From NCBI GenBank assembly GCA_017460395.1, contig JAFUBA010000154.1, positions 45,483 to 109,482 on the forward strand: a stretch of DNA of 64,000 bases. The letters run 5' to 3'. The notes under the pieces were generated by a model. That model made no database searches. It was not told the origin of the DNA and saw only the letters and a program-made list of their open reading frames with translations. Positions within the stretch are counted from its first letter, which is position 1. Each line of letters begins with the position of its first letter. Source of the stretch: Clostridia bacterium. GTDB taxonomy: Bacteria > Bacillota > Clostridia > Christensenellales > Aristaeellaceae. The position numbers and the translations under genes were made by a program. Positions 25,058-33,008 of the stretch are shown here, piece by piece.

Positions 25058-26691
25058 TCGCCCGCCTCCCACAGGAAAATCTGTTCTTCCCGAAGATCCC
25101 GCCGCACCTCCCGAAGGAAGGCATCCACGATGTCCCCCGCCTCCTGTCCATAGCTGCAGTAGCCGCCCGCCTGGCGGAAGGGATACTGGATGAGTGCCTC
25201 CCCGGGCGACTGCTCCCGCATGCGCTTCAGGTAATCCTTGGCCATGCGGAAGGTGCCGACGGACACATCCTGAAGCTTCCCGGTATCCAGCGTGTCCCGA
25301 ACCTTCCTCCAGAGGGACACGTAGGCCGCCTCAGCCCCCGGAAAGAGGAGGATGGGGTCAAAGCACAGCCGGACGGGATGCCCCTGCTCCATGGCCACGC
25401 GCGCGGCCTGAAGCCTGAAGGAAAGTCCCGGCGCCCGCCCTTCGAACCGCTCTGCCACCTCATCCGGGCTCAGCGTGTAGGCCAATATAGCCCGCTCGCA
25501 GGGCTGTACCCGACGTAAAAGCTCCGTGGAGGCACACTTGGTGCGGATCTCCACCGTGAGCGCGGAATGGCTCCTGGTAAACTCGATCCACCTTTCCGTG
25601 TAGCCGATGAGCCCTTCCAGGGCCATGAGGTCCGTGTCGTAGGAGACACAGAGGTACAGCGGTCCCTCCTCCAGAAGGCGCTCGGTCTCCCGGAAGATGT
25701 CAGGGAGATTCACGAACACGGTCAGGTTGCCGGAGGGATACATGCCCTTTAAGTAGCAGTAGCTGCAGTCATAGGGGCAGTTCATCACCGAGGACGTGTA
25801 GAAGAACCTCGTGTGACCGAAGGACTGGCAGACCGGCGCGCCCGGGTAGATGAGCGTCCCCTGCTTTTTTGCCAGGATCAGAGATGGTTGTTCCCGCTGC
25901 CGCGCGGGGCTCTGATGAAGGCGGTTGAAGACATCCTTGTAGTGATCGATCTCGATCACCTGCGTGTCCGCGTTTCTCGCCCGAAGGCGCTCCAGGATCG
26001 CCCGGGCCTCGGGGTTCTCGAGAAGACCCCTTTCCACGTACACGTGGCGGAACATGTCCCGGGGTTTCCGGCGCGGCGCCTCTGCGGTCCCACCCATCCC
26101 CTCGCCCGCGAGGTAGGCCTGCGTGAGGGCATTTCGGAAGCGTTCCAGCGCCTTCTTTCCATCGGCCCTGCAGCTGACCGGCAGCGCGCCCTCCGCCTCC
26201 AGCTTTTGAAGGATCGCGTCCGAAGGCAGGCCTGCTGAAATGGAGAATCGCAGGAGCTTTTCAATGTCCAGACGCATGGTCTGGGAGGCGCGAAACCACC
26301 CCGCGATGGCCTCCACGTCCGCGGCACCGTCTTCCCGGACGCGAGATGACGGGATCTGCGCCAGAAGACGCTCCGTGATCTCCGGGAGGCGCTCCTCTCC
26401 CCCGCCCTCAAAGCGCAGGCACACCAGGCGGTCCGGAGGAAATGTCCTGGCCAGGGCGGCCATCTCCGCATCCTTGCTTCCCTTTTCCGGAAAACCTGTG
26501 TCCCAGATCATGTCGGGATAGACGTCATAGCCGTCCCCGGAGAGCCTGTTCAGGGCAAAGACAGCCTTGTCGCTGCCCACCTCCCCGCTCGCCCAGACGA
26601 TGGCAAGGTCCGGTACTTGCGCGCCCGGGCTGCAGTCCCCCGGCTTAAGATCCGTCTGCCTGCCGCCCTGCAGGAGTCTTACGTGCGTCAT
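25054..26691 (-). CDS. SPL-like radical SAM protein with long N-terminal extension
   Basis: A 545-residue protein whose second half resembles spore photoproduct lyase. The [4Fe-4S] motif CxxxCxxC is Cys305, Cys309 and Cys312 in NCPYDCSYCYLKG, followed by NLTVFVNLPDIF and, downstream, RLCFDPILLFPG. By eye, the hydrogen-donor cysteine of Bacillus SPL (Cys141) aligns with Tyr351, although Cys348 is close. The first 200 residues are an extension I do not recognise, containing DMIWDTGFPEKGSKDAEMAALA. Ordinary SPL has about 340 residues. The ATG at 26691 overlaps the GIY-YIG stop as ATGA. Many SPL-like proteins occur in non-sporulating bacteria with unknown function, so repair of spore photoproduct should not be assumed. 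Confidence 0.8.
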   Translation of the reverse strand: MTHVRLLQGGRQTDLKPGDCSPGAQVPDLAIVWASGEVGSDKAVFALNRLSGDGYDVYPDMIWDTGFPEKGSKDAEMAALARTFPPDRLVCLRFEGGGEERLPEITERLLAQIPSSRVREDGAADVEAIAGWFRASQTMRLDIEKLLRFSISAGLPSDAILQKLEAEGALPVSCRADGKKALERFRNALTQAYLAGEGMGGTAEAPRRKPRDMFRHVYVERGLLENPEARAILERLRARNADTQVIEIDHYKDVFNRLHQSPARQREQPSLILAKKQGTLIYPGAPVCQSFGHTRFFYTSSVMNCPYDCSYCYLKGMYPSGNLTVFVNLPDIFRETERLLEEGPLYLCVSYDTDLMALEGLIGYTERWIEFTRSHSALTVEIRTKCASTELLRRVQPCERAILAYTLSPDEVAERFEGRAPGLSFRLQAARVAMEQGHPVRLCFDPILLFPGAEAAYVSLWRKVRDTLDTGKLQDVSVGTFRMAKDYLKRMREQSPGEALIQYPFRQAGGYCSYGQEAGDIVDAFLREVRRDLREEQIFLWEAGE

Positions 26692-26981
26692 GCTTCTCCC
26701 CCGTCCAGATGCATCCCGGCAAGATACGTCTGCGTTCTCTCCAGCTGCTCCTCCAGCATGCGCTCCTTTTCCCTTCTGGTCATCTGCTTGATGGCCCATT
26801 CCCGGCGCATGGCCTCCTGCTTCGTCTCCGACCACTCGAGGTAGACAGGCCTTGCAGGGAGCCGTGCGGCTGTATACTTGGCGCCCTTTCCCTCGTTATG
26901 GTTCCTGAGGCGCCGCGGGAAATCCGTCGTCCAGCCGCAGTACAGCGTCCCGTCCCGGCACCTGAGAAGATAGGTCCACAT
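26688..26981 (-). CDS. GIY-YIG nuclease superfamily protein
   Basis: A small YhbQ/UPF0213-type protein of 97 residues. It begins MWTYLLRCRDGTLYCGWTTD, in which YLL and YCG take the place of GIY and YIG; FPRRLRNHNEGKGAKYT and PVYLEWSETKQEAMRREWAIKQM follow as in the family. Members have been linked to DNA nicking or repair, but the role is poorly defined. Its ATG shares a base with the stop of the ArsC-like gene, and its stop overlaps the start of the SPL-like gene, so translation of the three is linked. Confidence 0.92.
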   Translation of the reverse strand: MWTYLLRCRDGTLYCGWTTDFPRRLRNHNEGKGAKYTAARLPARPVYLEWSETKQEAMRREWAIKQMTRREKERMLEEQLERTQTYLAGMHLDGGEA

Positions 26982-27340
26982 CAGGCTTTCTCCGCCCGGA
27001 TCCATTCCTCCCACGTGTCCGGGCAGTAGCCCACCGTCACCCGGTTCCCGTTCCTCACAACCGGCGTCCGCATGAGCCATGGGTCCTCCCGGATGGCGGA
27101 CAGGATGTAGTCAGGGTCATCATTGTGGGCTGCGGTGTGTCCCTGCACCTTCGGGTCATCCAGGTCCAGAAGGGCCCTGGCCCCGCCCACGCCCCTTGCG
27201 AAGGTCTGCACCTCCCGCTCGCCCAGCGGGTGCTTTTTCAGATCCATCTCCTGCACCCGGATCCTCCGCTCCTTGAAAAAGCGGATGGCCTTCTGGGTGT
27301 CAAAGTTCTTCTTGCCCATGTAGATCTGAAGGTTCAGCAT
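26981..27340 (-). CDS. ArsC/Spx-family thioredoxin-fold protein lacking the catalytic Cys
   Basis: A 119-residue protein with the ArsC-like fold. It begins LQIYMGKKNFDTQKAIRFFKERRI, where relatives carry KxCxDT; here the active cysteine position is Asn (KKNFDT). The C-terminal block RTPVVRNGNRVTVGYCPDTWEEWI is family-like. Without the N-terminal Cys it is unlikely to reduce arsenate or use a thiol in that position; the remaining Cys lies near residue 106. A structural or binding role is possible. The start lies 3 bases after the DnaC-like stop. Confidence 0.85.
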   Translation of the reverse strand: MLNLQIYMGKKNFDTQKAIRFFKERRIRVQEMDLKKHPLGEREVQTFARGVGGARALLDLDDPKVQGHTAAHNDDPDYILSAIREDPWLMRTPVVRNGNRVTVGYCPDTWEEWIRAEKA

Positions 27341-27343
27341 CTT

Positions 27344-28330
27344 TCATCCCCTCTTTCGCACATCAGCGCCGCGCAGCGCAAAGATCAGGACATTCCGGCT
27401 GTCCAGAAGCCTGCTGGTCAGGCGCTCCGTGTAGCGCTCCCGAAGGCCGCTTTGTGAGTAGTTGGTGGACACCACAAAGGCCTTTTTCTTTTTGCTGCTC
27501 ATCCGTTCACGCTCGTTGAGGAGATTGAAGAGCTGAGTGATCGTGACATTATTGAGCAGCGGCTCCGTCCCGAGGTCATCGAGGAACAGCACGTCCGGCT
27601 CAAAGAGGAGGTCCTGGTCCTCCGCATGCCCCTGGAAGTAGCTCTCCCGAAGAATGTCGAGGGCCCGGTAGGCGGTCAGGACGGAGACGCTCTTGCCCCG
27701 GTCCAGGAGCTCCCTGGCCATGCAGTGGATGAGGAACGTCTTCCCAAGTCCGGAGGCACCCGAGAGGACGACGCCGCCGCTCTTCTCAGTGTCCGGCCAC
27801 TTTTGGGCCCAGTTCTGCAGCTGGTCCCGGAGGGTCACCATCTCCATCCGCTGACTGATTTTGAGTTCCGGCACGATGTCATCCGGGAAGACCTTCTCAT
27901 CGAAGGTCTCAAAGCTCGGTGGGTTGGGCCCGATGCCGGATTCCTCGTAGATCATCCGGTAGAGGCGGTTTTTCATGCACGAGCACATCTCGCGGATGGG
28001 CTCGCCCACATACCCCCTGTCCTGACAGACCTGGCAGTGGCATACGGGCTGCAGGTAGTCCTCCGGGTACCCGCTCACTCTCAGCAGGCGCCGGATCTCC
28101 CGGCTGAGGCGCTCCGTCTCCTCCGGGATGCTGACCTGACCGGTCGCCTGTTCCCCCGAAAAAAAGCTGCGGAAGGAGCGGAAGATCAGGTCCTTTCTCT
28201 GGTCCATGAGCCGTCCGATCTCGGGCACCCTTGCCCGCACTGCGATTTCACGCTCCAGATCCGTAGCGCTGTTTTCCTCCCGGAGAAGTGTATACTCTGC
28301 CTCCACCTTACGTAGTGCTTCCTGGTACAT
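27344..28330 (-). CDS. DnaC/DnaI-type helicase loader ATPase
   Basis: An AAA+ protein of 328 residues that probably loads the replicative helicase together with the DnaD-like protein encoded just upstream. Walker A is GASGLGKTF and Walker B is DVLFLDDLGTEP; AFVVSTNYSQSGLRERYTERLTSRLL gives sensor 1 and the arginine-finger region. An N-terminal Cys cluster, CHCQVCQDRGYVG with CSCM, resembles the zinc site of DnaI. The ATG at 28330 has GGAGGAAGGG upstream and overlaps the end of the dnaD gene by 23 bases. Confidence 0.92.
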   Translation of the reverse strand: MYQEALRKVEAEYTLLREENSATDLEREIAVRARVPEIGRLMDQRKDLIFRSFRSFFSGEQATGQVSIPEETERLSREIRRLLRVSGYPEDYLQPVCHCQVCQDRGYVGEPIREMCSCMKNRLYRMIYEESGIGPNPPSFETFDEKVFPDDIVPELKISQRMEMVTLRDQLQNWAQKWPDTEKSGGVVLSGASGLGKTFLIHCMARELLDRGKSVSVLTAYRALDILRESYFQGHAEDQDLLFEPDVLFLDDLGTEPLLNNVTITQLFNLLNERERMSSKKKKAFVVSTNYSQSGLRERYTERLTSRLLDSRNVLIFALRGADVRKRG

Positions 28331-29837
28331 GCCCTTCCTCCTCCTGGCCCTCGGCAGCTTTCTTTCTCTCCTGCTCCTCTGCGATCTTCCGGATCCACTC
28401 GGGAACCTCGTCCGCATCGGGCTCGGTGTTGGGCCGCTGTTCATACCGCTGCTCGATGACCGTGCCGCTGCCCCATCTGGAGCCGGTCTGGGCACTCTGG
28501 CCCGTGGATTTTGCCTGTACGTGGTCCGCATCCATCTGCTCTGCGGTTCTGATGCCCCGGTCAAAGAAGTTTTTCAGGATCCTGTCAAGGTAGCTCATGG
28601 GCCTGGCGGTCCCGCTGGCCCACGGCGCTGCATGCAGGATCTGCTCCTGCGAAAAGCCGTAATTGCCACTCCACCGGTCCACGTGCTCCCGGTTGACCTC
28701 GCCGCCCTTGAGGGCCACGCCCCAGATTTCTCCCAGCTGGTGGATCACCCGGTCACACTCATCGATATGGCGGATGTACTGCTCGATCTGCTCGCGGGTC
28801 TCGAGGTTTTTCTTCTTCCAGCTCTCCAGGAGCGTCATGGCATCCGCCAGCTTCCCGCCGCGCTTGGCGCACTCGGCCGAGGCGATGAGAATGATATCGT
28901 CCGGGTACTTGGAGCGCATGTCCCGAAGGAGGTCCAGCATGCCCTTTGACATGGGACCATTTGTCTGCCCGAGGGCCATGTAGACGGCCTTGAGCATCTC
29001 CCGCTCCTCTTCCTCCCTGGAGATCGACGCCCGGTCCATGGGTGCGCCGCCCTTCATGCGGCCCTTAAGGACGCCCTCCACATAGCCGAAGCTCGGCGTC
29101 ATGGCGTTGCCGGTCGCGTTCACCGCATCCAGGATCTCATCGGGCGTAAAGCCCCACTCCTTCATCCACTTTTCCGCCATCTCCATCTCCACCTCGGTGG
29201 GTTCGCGGCGGAAATTGAAGCGGCGGAGGATCCTGCGGCTGCACTCGAGGGCCTGGCGATTGTATTCAAGGACCCGCTTTGCATCCTCCTCGCTGATAAC
29301 CTTCTGCTCAGAGAGCGTCACCGCAAGCTTCCTTGCACTCTCCATGGAGAAGTGCTTGCCGCGGGTGGAGATCATGTAGCGGAGAAGCTCCAGCACGACG
29401 CCCTCGCTCAGCCCCATGTCCTCCACCCACTCGTAGTACTGTAGCACAGTCTTTCCGTGGATGCGCTCAGAATTACCAAACAGGGCAAAGACCTGCTCGG
29501 AGAACTTTTCGTACTTGAGGTCCCTCTCTCCCGTCAGGGCATTGGGGTCCACCGGCTGATAGCTGTAGGCGGGCGGATTGTCCGACACCCGCACCACAAG
29601 CCCCAGTCTCTCCCAGTAGCGGTAGGCGCGGATGATGTCTGCCTCCGTGGCATCCAGGTCCCTGGCCATCACCTGGATGGTCATCTCCTTCGTGGGATAG
29701 GTGGCCGCCAGAAGGCCGTAGATATACACCTTCAGCTGCAGTTCACTGGCAGATGGCAGATACGTGCTGATGAAATGGTTCATCAGGGGCGTAGCCCCCA
29801 GCGCCATGAGTTTCCCGTCGTTTGAAAAGCTTCCCAA
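28308..29837 (-). CDS. DnaD-domain primosomal replication protein
   Basis: A replication initiation protein of 509 residues. The N-terminal 110 residues form a winged-helix domain (LQLKVYIYGLLAATYPTKEMTIQVMARDLDATEADIIRAYRYWERLGLV). Two DnaB_2/DnaD C-terminal type modules follow, around residues 120-205 and 205-300, including WGFTPDEILDAVNATGNAMTPSFGYVEGVLKGRM, and a third similar segment lies near 350-430. The tail is charged. The start is a TTG with GGGAGG 9 bases upstream. It works with the DnaC/DnaI-type gene that overlaps its 3' end. Confidence 0.9.
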   Translation of the reverse strand: MGSFSNDGKLMALGATPLMNHFISTYLPSASELQLKVYIYGLLAATYPTKEMTIQVMARDLDATEADIIRAYRYWERLGLVVRVSDNPPAYSYQPVDPNALTGERDLKYEKFSEQVFALFGNSERIHGKTVLQYYEWVEDMGLSEGVVLELLRYMISTRGKHFSMESARKLAVTLSEQKVISEEDAKRVLEYNRQALECSRRILRRFNFRREPTEVEMEMAEKWMKEWGFTPDEILDAVNATGNAMTPSFGYVEGVLKGRMKGGAPMDRASISREEEEREMLKAVYMALGQTNGPMSKGMLDLLRDMRSKYPDDIILIASAECAKRGGKLADAMTLLESWKKKNLETREQIEQYIRHIDECDRVIHQLGEIWGVALKGGEVNREHVDRWSGNYGFSQEQILHAAPWASGTARPMSYLDRILKNFFDRGIRTAEQMDADHVQAKSTGQSAQTGSRWGSGTVIEQRYEQRPNTEPDADEVPEWIRKIAEEQERKKAAEGQEEEGHVPGSTT

Positions 29838-29875
29838 AATCCCTGTCCTCCCGTGAGCCTTTGGCTTTCCTTACG

Positions 29876-30217
29876 TTATTCCAGGCAGAACATCTGCCTG
29901 AGCTTTGGCTGTGCGCCGGTCTCAGGATCCATCTCCAGCTCCAGCACGTCCTGCATGTACTCGTTCCATCTGTCAACGATGGGGCTGTTCGCCTGTGTCT
30001 TTTCCGCAAACTCGATGCCCTTCTCGCACTCATAATACCCAAAGAGCCTGTCTCCGTCAGACCAGATGGTGTAGTTGCAGATGCCGGCTTCCTTTAAAAG
30101 TGCCTTCATCTCCGGCCAGATTTCATCGTGGCGGCGCTTGTATTCTGCCTGCTGGCCGGGCTTGATGCGGCCCATCCATGCGAAGCGTTCCCTGGGATTT
30201 TTCACCGTATCTGTCAT
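29876..30217 (-). CDS. rhaM: L-rhamnose mutarotase
   Basis: Interconverts the alpha and beta anomers of L-rhamnose. The 113-residue protein matches the family: ERFAWMGRIKPGQQAEYKRRHDEIWPEM, then YTIWSDGDRLFGYYECE, with the active His in RRHDEIWPE. It is the first gene of the minus-strand run and has its own consensus-like promoter upstream. No other rhamnose catabolic gene is nearby, but the GH28 locus at the window start fits rhamnogalacturonan use. Its place ahead of replication genes is odd. Confidence 0.92.
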   Translation of the reverse strand: MTDTVKNPRERFAWMGRIKPGQQAEYKRRHDEIWPEMKALLKEAGICNYTIWSDGDRLFGYYECEKGIEFAEKTQANSPIVDRWNEYMQDVLELEMDPETGAQPKLRQMFCLE

Positions 30218-30280
30218 TGTTTTTATCCTCCGTTTTCTCGTATCCAGCCTGTCACTTTTCTGGTACCTTTTGTGCTGGCG

Positions 30281-30309
30281 ATTCTAGCATGCACAGCCCC
30301 CTTTTTCAA
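30281..30309 (-). promoter_or_regulatory. Sigma-A promoter for the minus-strand run (rhaM-dnaD onward)
   Basis: Read on the minus strand, TTGAAA (30309-30304) and TAGAAT (30286-30281) are separated by 17 bases. It lies back to back with the plus-strand promoter of the Mrp-type locus. Confidence 0.7.
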
Positions 30310-30321
30310 TGACCGGGAGTT

Positions 30322-30350
30322 TTGACTTTCTATATTCTGCGCCCTATAAT
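30322..30350 (+). promoter_or_regulatory. Sigma-A promoter for the Mrp/Mbh-type locus
   Basis: TTGACT (30322-30327) and TATAAT (30345-30350) are separated by 17 bases, about 50 bases ahead of the mrpE start. Confidence 0.8.
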
Positions 30351-30403
30351 GGCACGGGCCTGCACATCATGCAGTTACATTTGACAAGCCTTGGGGGGAT
30401 TCC

Positions 30404-30907
30404 ATGTTCCTCATTTTTTTTGCTTTCTGGATCATCTTAAACGGCACCTGGACGAGTGAGATCGCCGTCATCGGGGTCGTGCTGAGCGCGCTTCTGTACC
30501 TCTTCGTCTGGCGCTTCATGGGCTATTCGCCAAAAAGAGAATGGCAGATCATACGGCGATTGGGAAAGTGCCTCTCCTATGCATGCTTTCTCCTTGGGCA
30601 GATCTTCCAGTCGGCCGGGGAGACCATGCGCCTCATCTGGACGGCCCGGGAGGTCACAGAACCGAAGCTGACCATGTTCCGCAGCCGCCTTCGCACAAAG
30701 GAGGGGCGTGTGCTCTTTGCCAACTCCATCACCCTGACGCCGGGCACGATCACGGCCCACCTCAGGGACGATCTCTTTGTGGTCCACTGCCTGGACAAGC
30801 CCATGGCAGAGGGCCTGTGCGGCGGAGAGATGGAAGAGAGAATTGCACGGATCGAAGATGTAAGCGCCGCCGACACAAATTCGGCCACGGGAGGTGACAG
30901 GACATGA
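30404..30907 (+). CDS. mrpE: Mrp-type antiporter subunit E (MnhE/MbhA)
   Basis: A membrane subunit of 167 residues with two or three N-terminal helices and the family signature ANSITLTPGTITAHLRDDLFVVHCLD. In Mrp complexes it is a small accessory subunit needed for assembly. GGGGGGATTCC precedes the ATG. It is the first gene of the locus, followed by subunit F with an ATGA overlap. Confidence 0.93.
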   Translation: MFLIFFAFWIILNGTWTSEIAVIGVVLSALLYLFVWRFMGYSPKREWQIIRRLGKCLSYACFLLGQIFQSAGETMRLIWTAREVTEPKLTMFRSRLRTKEGRVLFANSITLTPGTITAHLRDDLFVVHCLDKPMAEGLCGGEMEERIARIEDVSAADTNSATGGDRT

Positions 30908-31260
30908 GCGGTTCCATGGCAGGTGCCTATACCGTACTCTATCAGGGATCCCTCGTGATCCTTGCCGTCGCACTCCTCCTGTGCCTCATCCGGGCCATCC
31001 GGGGACCGCAGATCGCGGACCGGATCATCGCCATCAACATGATGGGCACCCTGACCATCATCAGCATCGCCATCCTGGCCTTCCTCCTGGAGGAGGGCTA
31101 CCTGATGGACATTGCCATGATCTACACCATGCTCTCCTTCCTGGCGGTGGTTTTACTGACCAAGATCTACATGGGTGTGTACCGTCAGAAGCATGCAGGC
31201 AGCGATCGGCCGGAAACGGCCCGGGAACACGGGGAAAAGGAGGCAGGTCAGCATGAGTGA
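30904..31260 (+). CDS. mrpF: Mrp-type antiporter subunit F (MnhF/MbhB)
   Basis: A three-helix membrane protein of 118 residues. The core LLCLIRAIRGPQIADRIIAINMMGTLTIISIAILAFL is typical of MrpF, including the RGP/ADR motif between helices 1 and 2. The hydrophilic tail after residue 95 is longer than usual and is rich in charged residues. It overlaps subunit E by four bases and subunit G by eight. Confidence 0.93.
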   Translation: MSGSMAGAYTVLYQGSLVILAVALLLCLIRAIRGPQIADRIIAINMMGTLTIISIAILAFLLEEGYLMDIAMIYTMLSFLAVVLLTKIYMGVYRQKHAGSDRPETAREHGEKEAGQHE

Positions 31261-31606
31261 TATCATCCGTTTTCTCCTCTCGGCCCTCTTTACCCTCGCC
31301 GGCCTTTTTGTCACGATCACCTCGGTCCTTGGCGTCTTCCGCTTCCGCTACGCCCTGAACCGGATCCACGCCGCAGCGCTTCTTGATACCCTGGGGATCC
31401 TCTTCATGCTCCTGGGGATCATCATCGCCCTCGGGTTCCAGGTGGCCTCCCTCAAGGCCGTCATCCTGGTGGTGTTCCTCTGGATGACCAGCCCGGTCGC
31501 CTCCCACCTCATCGGGCGGCTGCAGCTGACCACCGATGAGCATCTTTCAGAGCACATGGAGATCGAATCCGGCGATATGCTGGAGGAGATCAAGAAGGAG
31601 GGATAA
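31253..31606 (+). CDS. mrpG: Mrp-type antiporter subunit G (MnhG/MbhC)
   Basis: A three-helix membrane protein of 117 residues with the MnhG pattern: LAGLFVTITSVLGVFRFRYALNRIHAAALLDTLGILFMLLG and WMTSPVASHLIGRL. AAAAGGAGG precedes the ATG at 31253. It overlaps subunit F and lies just upstream of the DUF4040 gene, in the same order as mbhA-C in archaeal membrane-bound hydrogenase operons. Confidence 0.92.
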   Translation: MSDIIRFLLSALFTLAGLFVTITSVLGVFRFRYALNRIHAAALLDTLGILFMLLGIIIALGFQVASLKAVILVVFLWMTSPVASHLIGRLQLTTDEHLSEHMEIESGDMLEEIKKEG

Positions 31607-31609
31607 GCG

Positions 31610-32011
31610 TTGCCCGTCTCTCAGCTGATTATGGGCCTGCTTCTTGTGTTTACCATCGGCTGTGCCCTGGCCGTTGCCTTCACCAGGGACCTTCTGACCG
31701 CGGCCGTGGTCTTCATGGGGCAAAGTCTTGTCATGAGCATCATCTGGCTGATCCTGGAGAGCCCGGACCTTGGCATTACCGAGGCCGCCGTCGGTGCCGG
31801 CATCGACAGTCTGCTCCTGTTCGTGGCGCTCAAGAAGATCCACGCCATCGACAGCTCCATCGACCATGCCACTGAAATTTCTATTGAGAAGACCACGGAT
31901 ATGTCCACAGAAAATCATGAAATAAAGGAAAATGCATCCCTTCAGGAAAAGGCATTCAGCACCGAAGCGGATCCATGCGAGGAGGCGAAGCAAGATGGCC
32001 AGGAAGAATGA
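31610..32011 (+). CDS. DUF4040 / MbhD-like subunit
   Basis: A 133-residue protein whose first 80 residues are three membrane helices with the DUF4040 pattern: LTAAVVFMGQSLVMSIIWLILESPDLGITEAAVGAGI. This module equals part of the C-terminal region of MrpA and is the separate MbhD subunit in Mbh complexes. The tail (residues 85-133) is hydrophilic and acidic. The start is a TTG with AAGGAGG 8 bases upstream. Its 3' end overlaps the next gene by 17 bases. Confidence 0.88.
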   Translation: MPVSQLIMGLLLVFTIGCALAVAFTRDLLTAAVVFMGQSLVMSIIWLILESPDLGITEAAVGAGIDSLLLFVALKKIHAIDSSIDHATEISIEKTTDMSTENHEIKENASLQEKAFSTEADPCEEAKQDGQEE

Positions 32012-33008
32012 GCATTATGAAGAAAGCCTCCTTGGCCGCCTGGACAGATGGACGCAGTCGGGCGAGAGCGGCCTTGACCAGCGCATGATGGATGACCTCG
32101 CATCGCCGCCGCCACCCGCAGCTTCTCTTCCGCAAAAGGAGCTGGAGCGGCGGATGGACCGGGATGACCGCATGAAGCATCACATGCTCCTTCAGGAGCA
32201 GGCGACCTACGACCGGATCCGGACCTGGGGCAGTGTCCGCGGCAGCAGATTCTTCCGCCGAGCCTACATCGTCCTGGCCGTCCTCTTCTGTCTTGCCCTG
32301 ATCGCCGTCCTCCTGCGTGCCACGGCCACCCTTCCGCCCTTCGGAAACCCGGACAATCCCATGCACAACGATGTGGCCCGGCGCTATATCGAGGACGGCA
32401 TGGAGGAGACAGGCGCCGTGAACCTGGTGGCCGGCATGATCCTTGACTACCGTGCCTTCGATACGCTCGGGGAGAGCAACGTGCTGTTCACCGCAGTCTG
32501 CGCCGTGCTGATTCTTCTCAGAATCTCCAAAGAGCACTCGGACGCCACCGCCATGCTGGAACTCGAGGCGGACGACCGGATGTATGAGCCGCAGGACGAC
32601 CTGATATTGCAGACCATGGTCCGTCTCCTGGTCCCCCTGATCCTGCTCTTTGGCATCTATGTGATCCTGAACGGACACATCTCCCCCGGCGGCGGGTTCT
32701 CGGGCGGTGCCGTCATGGGTGCAGGTCTCATCCTTTACCTCAATGCCTTCGGGTTTGAAAAGGCTGAGCGCTTCTTCACCTTCCGCACCTTCCAGACGGT
32801 GTCCGTCATCTCCCTGAGCTTCTATGCCCTCAGCAAGAGCTATTCCTTCTTTACCGGCGCCAACCATCTGCCCAGCATCATCCAGACGGGCATCCCCGGG
32901 AAGATCTTTTCCGCGGGCCTGATCCCGTACCTGAATATCGCGGTGGGCCTGGTGGTGTGCTGCACCATGTATGCGCTCTACACCCTGTTCAGAAAGGGGG
33001 ACCTGTGA
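31995..33008 (+). CDS. mrpB: MbhE-MnhB fusion subunit
   Basis: A 337-residue protein joining two modules. Residues 1-80 are hydrophilic and proline-rich. About 85-180 resemble MbhE: a helix followed by NDVARRYIEDGMEETGAVNLVAGMILDYRAFDTLGE and another helix. About 205-335 form the MnhB domain, with YVILNGHISPGGGFSGGAVMGAGLIL as the signature. In Mrp systems the first module belongs to MrpA and the second is MrpB, so this gene rearranges parts that are usually split differently. The ATG at 31995 lies inside the end of the DUF4040 gene. Its stop overlaps the mrpC start. Confidence 0.88.
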   Translation: MARKNEHYEESLLGRLDRWTQSGESGLDQRMMDDLASPPPPAASLPQKELERRMDRDDRMKHHMLLQEQATYDRIRTWGSVRGSRFFRRAYIVLAVLFCLALIAVLLRATATLPPFGNPDNPMHNDVARRYIEDGMEETGAVNLVAGMILDYRAFDTLGESNVLFTAVCAVLILLRISKEHSDATAMLELEADDRMYEPQDDLILQTMVRLLVPLILLFGIYVILNGHISPGGGFSGGAVMGAGLILYLNAFGFEKAERFFTFRTFQTVSVISLSFYALSKSYSFFTGANHLPSIIQTGIPGKIFSAGLIPYLNIAVGLVVCCTMYALYTLFRKGDL

